Notes under the pieces: generated by a model
The model's database searches: none
Told to the model about the DNA's origin: nothing
What the model saw: the letters and a program-made list of their open reading frames with translations, nothing else
Position numbers and translations under genes: made by a program
Source of the DNA: SOKG01 sp964502665
GTDB lineage: Bacteria; Chloroflexota; Dehalococcoidia; SZUA-161
Length of the DNA stretch: 14,672 nt
Assembly: GCA_964502665.1 (NCBI GenBank)
Contig: CAZCXP010000057.1
Location: 1-14,672 of the forward strand
Reading direction: 5' to 3'
Shown here: piece after piece, positions 13,895 to 14,672 of the stretch
Position numbering within the stretch: position 1 is the stretch's first letter
How the letters are laid out: each line of letters opens with the position of its first letter

Positions 13895-14672
13895 ATGAAC
13901 GATACCAACAGAGTTGAGTACGCGAATTCTCCCACCAAGCCTGCCGAAGCGGTTGTCCTCGACGCTCAGCGGCGAGCAGCCAGCATCATCGCCGAAGCTG
14001 AGGCCAGGGCGCGGAGGAGGGCACAGGAGATACTTGCGGAGACTGTGGAAGAGACTCGCAGTCAGATTCTCCAAGACGCGAAGAGACAGGCTCAGCGCGA
14101 CGCAAGGAAGATTGTCTGGGAAGCCGAGCGGAAGGTCAGCCAGATCATGGAGGAGGCGAACCAGAAGGCTGAGGCTCAAGCCAGCAACACAGTTGCCCAG
14201 GCCGAGGAGACGGGACGCCTGCTTATTGATGAGGCGAAGAACCGAGGAGAGGCCGACGCACGCAGGATAGTCTCCGAAGCCGAGCAGACTGCCAGTCTGA
14301 TCATACAGGAGGCGAAGAACAAAGCTAGGGCCGAGGAATCCAAGATCATTGCCCAAGCCGAACGGAAGGCCCGCGAGATCATAGGAGAGGCAAAGGACAA
14401 GCGTAGGCCCGAAGCGTCCAAGATCATTGCTGAAGCCGAACAGCGAGCCTCCCAGGTCATGGAGGAGGCGAAGAAGCAGGCTGAGTATGATGCAGACAAG
14501 GTCGTTTCCGAAGCTGAGCACAGAGCCTCCCAGGTCATGGAGGAGGCGAAGAAGCAGGCCGAGGACGAGGCAGACGACATTGTCACCCAAGCTGAACAAA
14601 GGGCCGCTCAGATTACCGAGGAGGCGAACAAGCAGGCTGAGGTGAATGCTACCAGCATCGTAGCCCAAGCTG
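13895..14672 (+). CDS. Repetitive coiled-coil protein of 26-residue repeats (partial, runs off right edge)
   Basis: The frame is open from ATG 13895 to the window end, giving 259 residues without a stop. AGGTGG lies 7 nt upstream. After a short leader (MNDTNRVEYANSPTKPA), residues 18-252 are nine tandem units, all 26 residues except the second (27), with consensus xxIIAEAExxASQIxEEAKKQAExxA; a tenth begins at 253. The composition is Glu/Ala/Lys/Gln, with no membrane segment or signal peptide. It resembles the coiled-coil stretch of the 7874-9154 protein, so a related C-terminal domain may lie past the edge. It is encoded 42 bases after the GAF gene on the same strand and is probably co-transcribed. 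A structural or scaffold role is inferred. Confidence 0.8.
   Translation, partial: MNDTNRVEYANSPTKPAEAVVLDAQRRAASIIAEAEARARRRAQEILAETVEETRSQILQDAKRQAQRDARKIVWEAERKVSQIMEEANQKAEAQASNTVAQAEETGRLLIDEAKNRGEADARRIVSEAEQTASLIIQEAKNKARAEESKIIAQAERKAREIIGEAKDKRRPEASKIIAEAEQRASQVMEEAKKQAEYDADKVVSEAEHRASQVMEEAKKQAEDEADDIVTQAEQRAAQITEEANKQAEVNATSIVAQA
13946..14672 (+). repeat. Tandem 78-bp coding repeats
   Basis: Nine units of 78 bp (the second is 81 bp) plus a partial tenth encode the 26-residue protein repeats. Identity is highest between units 7 and 8 (14417-14572), where a run around CAGGTCATGGAGGAGGCGAA is shared exactly, pointing to recent unit duplication. Such repeats are prone to expansion, contraction and short-read misassembly. 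Confidence 0.75.

Noticed and set aside
13742..14668. 308-codon minus-strand open frame opposite the repetitive coiled-coil gene, Leu/Gly/Ser-rich with apparent repeats
   Set aside because: It is the antisense shadow of GAG/GCC/AAG-rich repeats on the plus strand, which have a ribosome binding site, a sensible start and coiled-coil logic; the minus-strand frame has none of these.
13895..14672. CRISPR-like or satellite repeat interpretation of the periodic sequence at the right edge
   Set aside because: There are no spacers, the period is an exact multiple of three, and differences between units are mostly conservative at protein level, so it is a repetitive coding sequence.

Overview
The window looks like a chromosomal segment of an anaerobic, moderately high-GC bacterium. 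The mix of paralogous CrtI/PYROXD2-type flavoenzymes, an ATC-hydrolase-like protein, a CHASE2 cyclase beside a FecR protein, and Glu/Ala/Lys-rich coiled-coil proteins resembles what I recall from uncultivated Chloroflexota, especially Dehalococcoidia. That assignment is inference: no rRNA or marker gene is present.

Left edge (1-757): the first 69 codons of hypA, encoding a hydrogenase nickel chaperone, run leftward off the window. A gene-free 548-base stretch follows, holding a GC-rich two-hairpin repeat and a terminator-like hairpin just before the next gene.

Metabolic block (758-7643): on the plus strand come two different FAD-dependent oxidoreductases of the phytoene-desaturase superfamily, separated by a 59-nt element predicted to fold as a three-way junction. 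A multimeric-flavodoxin/iron-sulfur flavoprotein-like reductase and a small FMN/F420-binding split-barrel protein follow. Convergent to these, on the minus strand, are an ATC-hydrolase-like protein and a metallo-beta-lactamase-fold hydrolase. Each of the two minus-strand genes is preceded by a copy of the same 38-bp sequence (36/38 identical) containing a GGGATTTCCC dyad, which suggests common control. Together the genes suggest redox and hydrolytic processing of a small organic molecule, but the substrate cannot be read from sequence.

Signalling and scaffold block (7874-14672): a minus-strand coiled-coil protein with a DivIVA-like N-terminus and a small C-terminal alpha/beta domain lies divergent from a plus-strand run. 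That run encodes a CHASE2-adenylate cyclase, a membrane-anchored FecR-domain protein with a C-terminal InlB-like repeat, a GAF-domain protein that ends inside what looks like a PAS domain, and a second coiled-coil protein made of 26-residue repeats that runs off the right edge. The plausible reading is envelope sensing (CHASE2, FecR) coupled to cAMP production and cytoplasmic sensing (GAF), with coiled-coil scaffolds on both sides.

No tRNA, rRNA, CRISPR array, transposase or prophage gene was seen.
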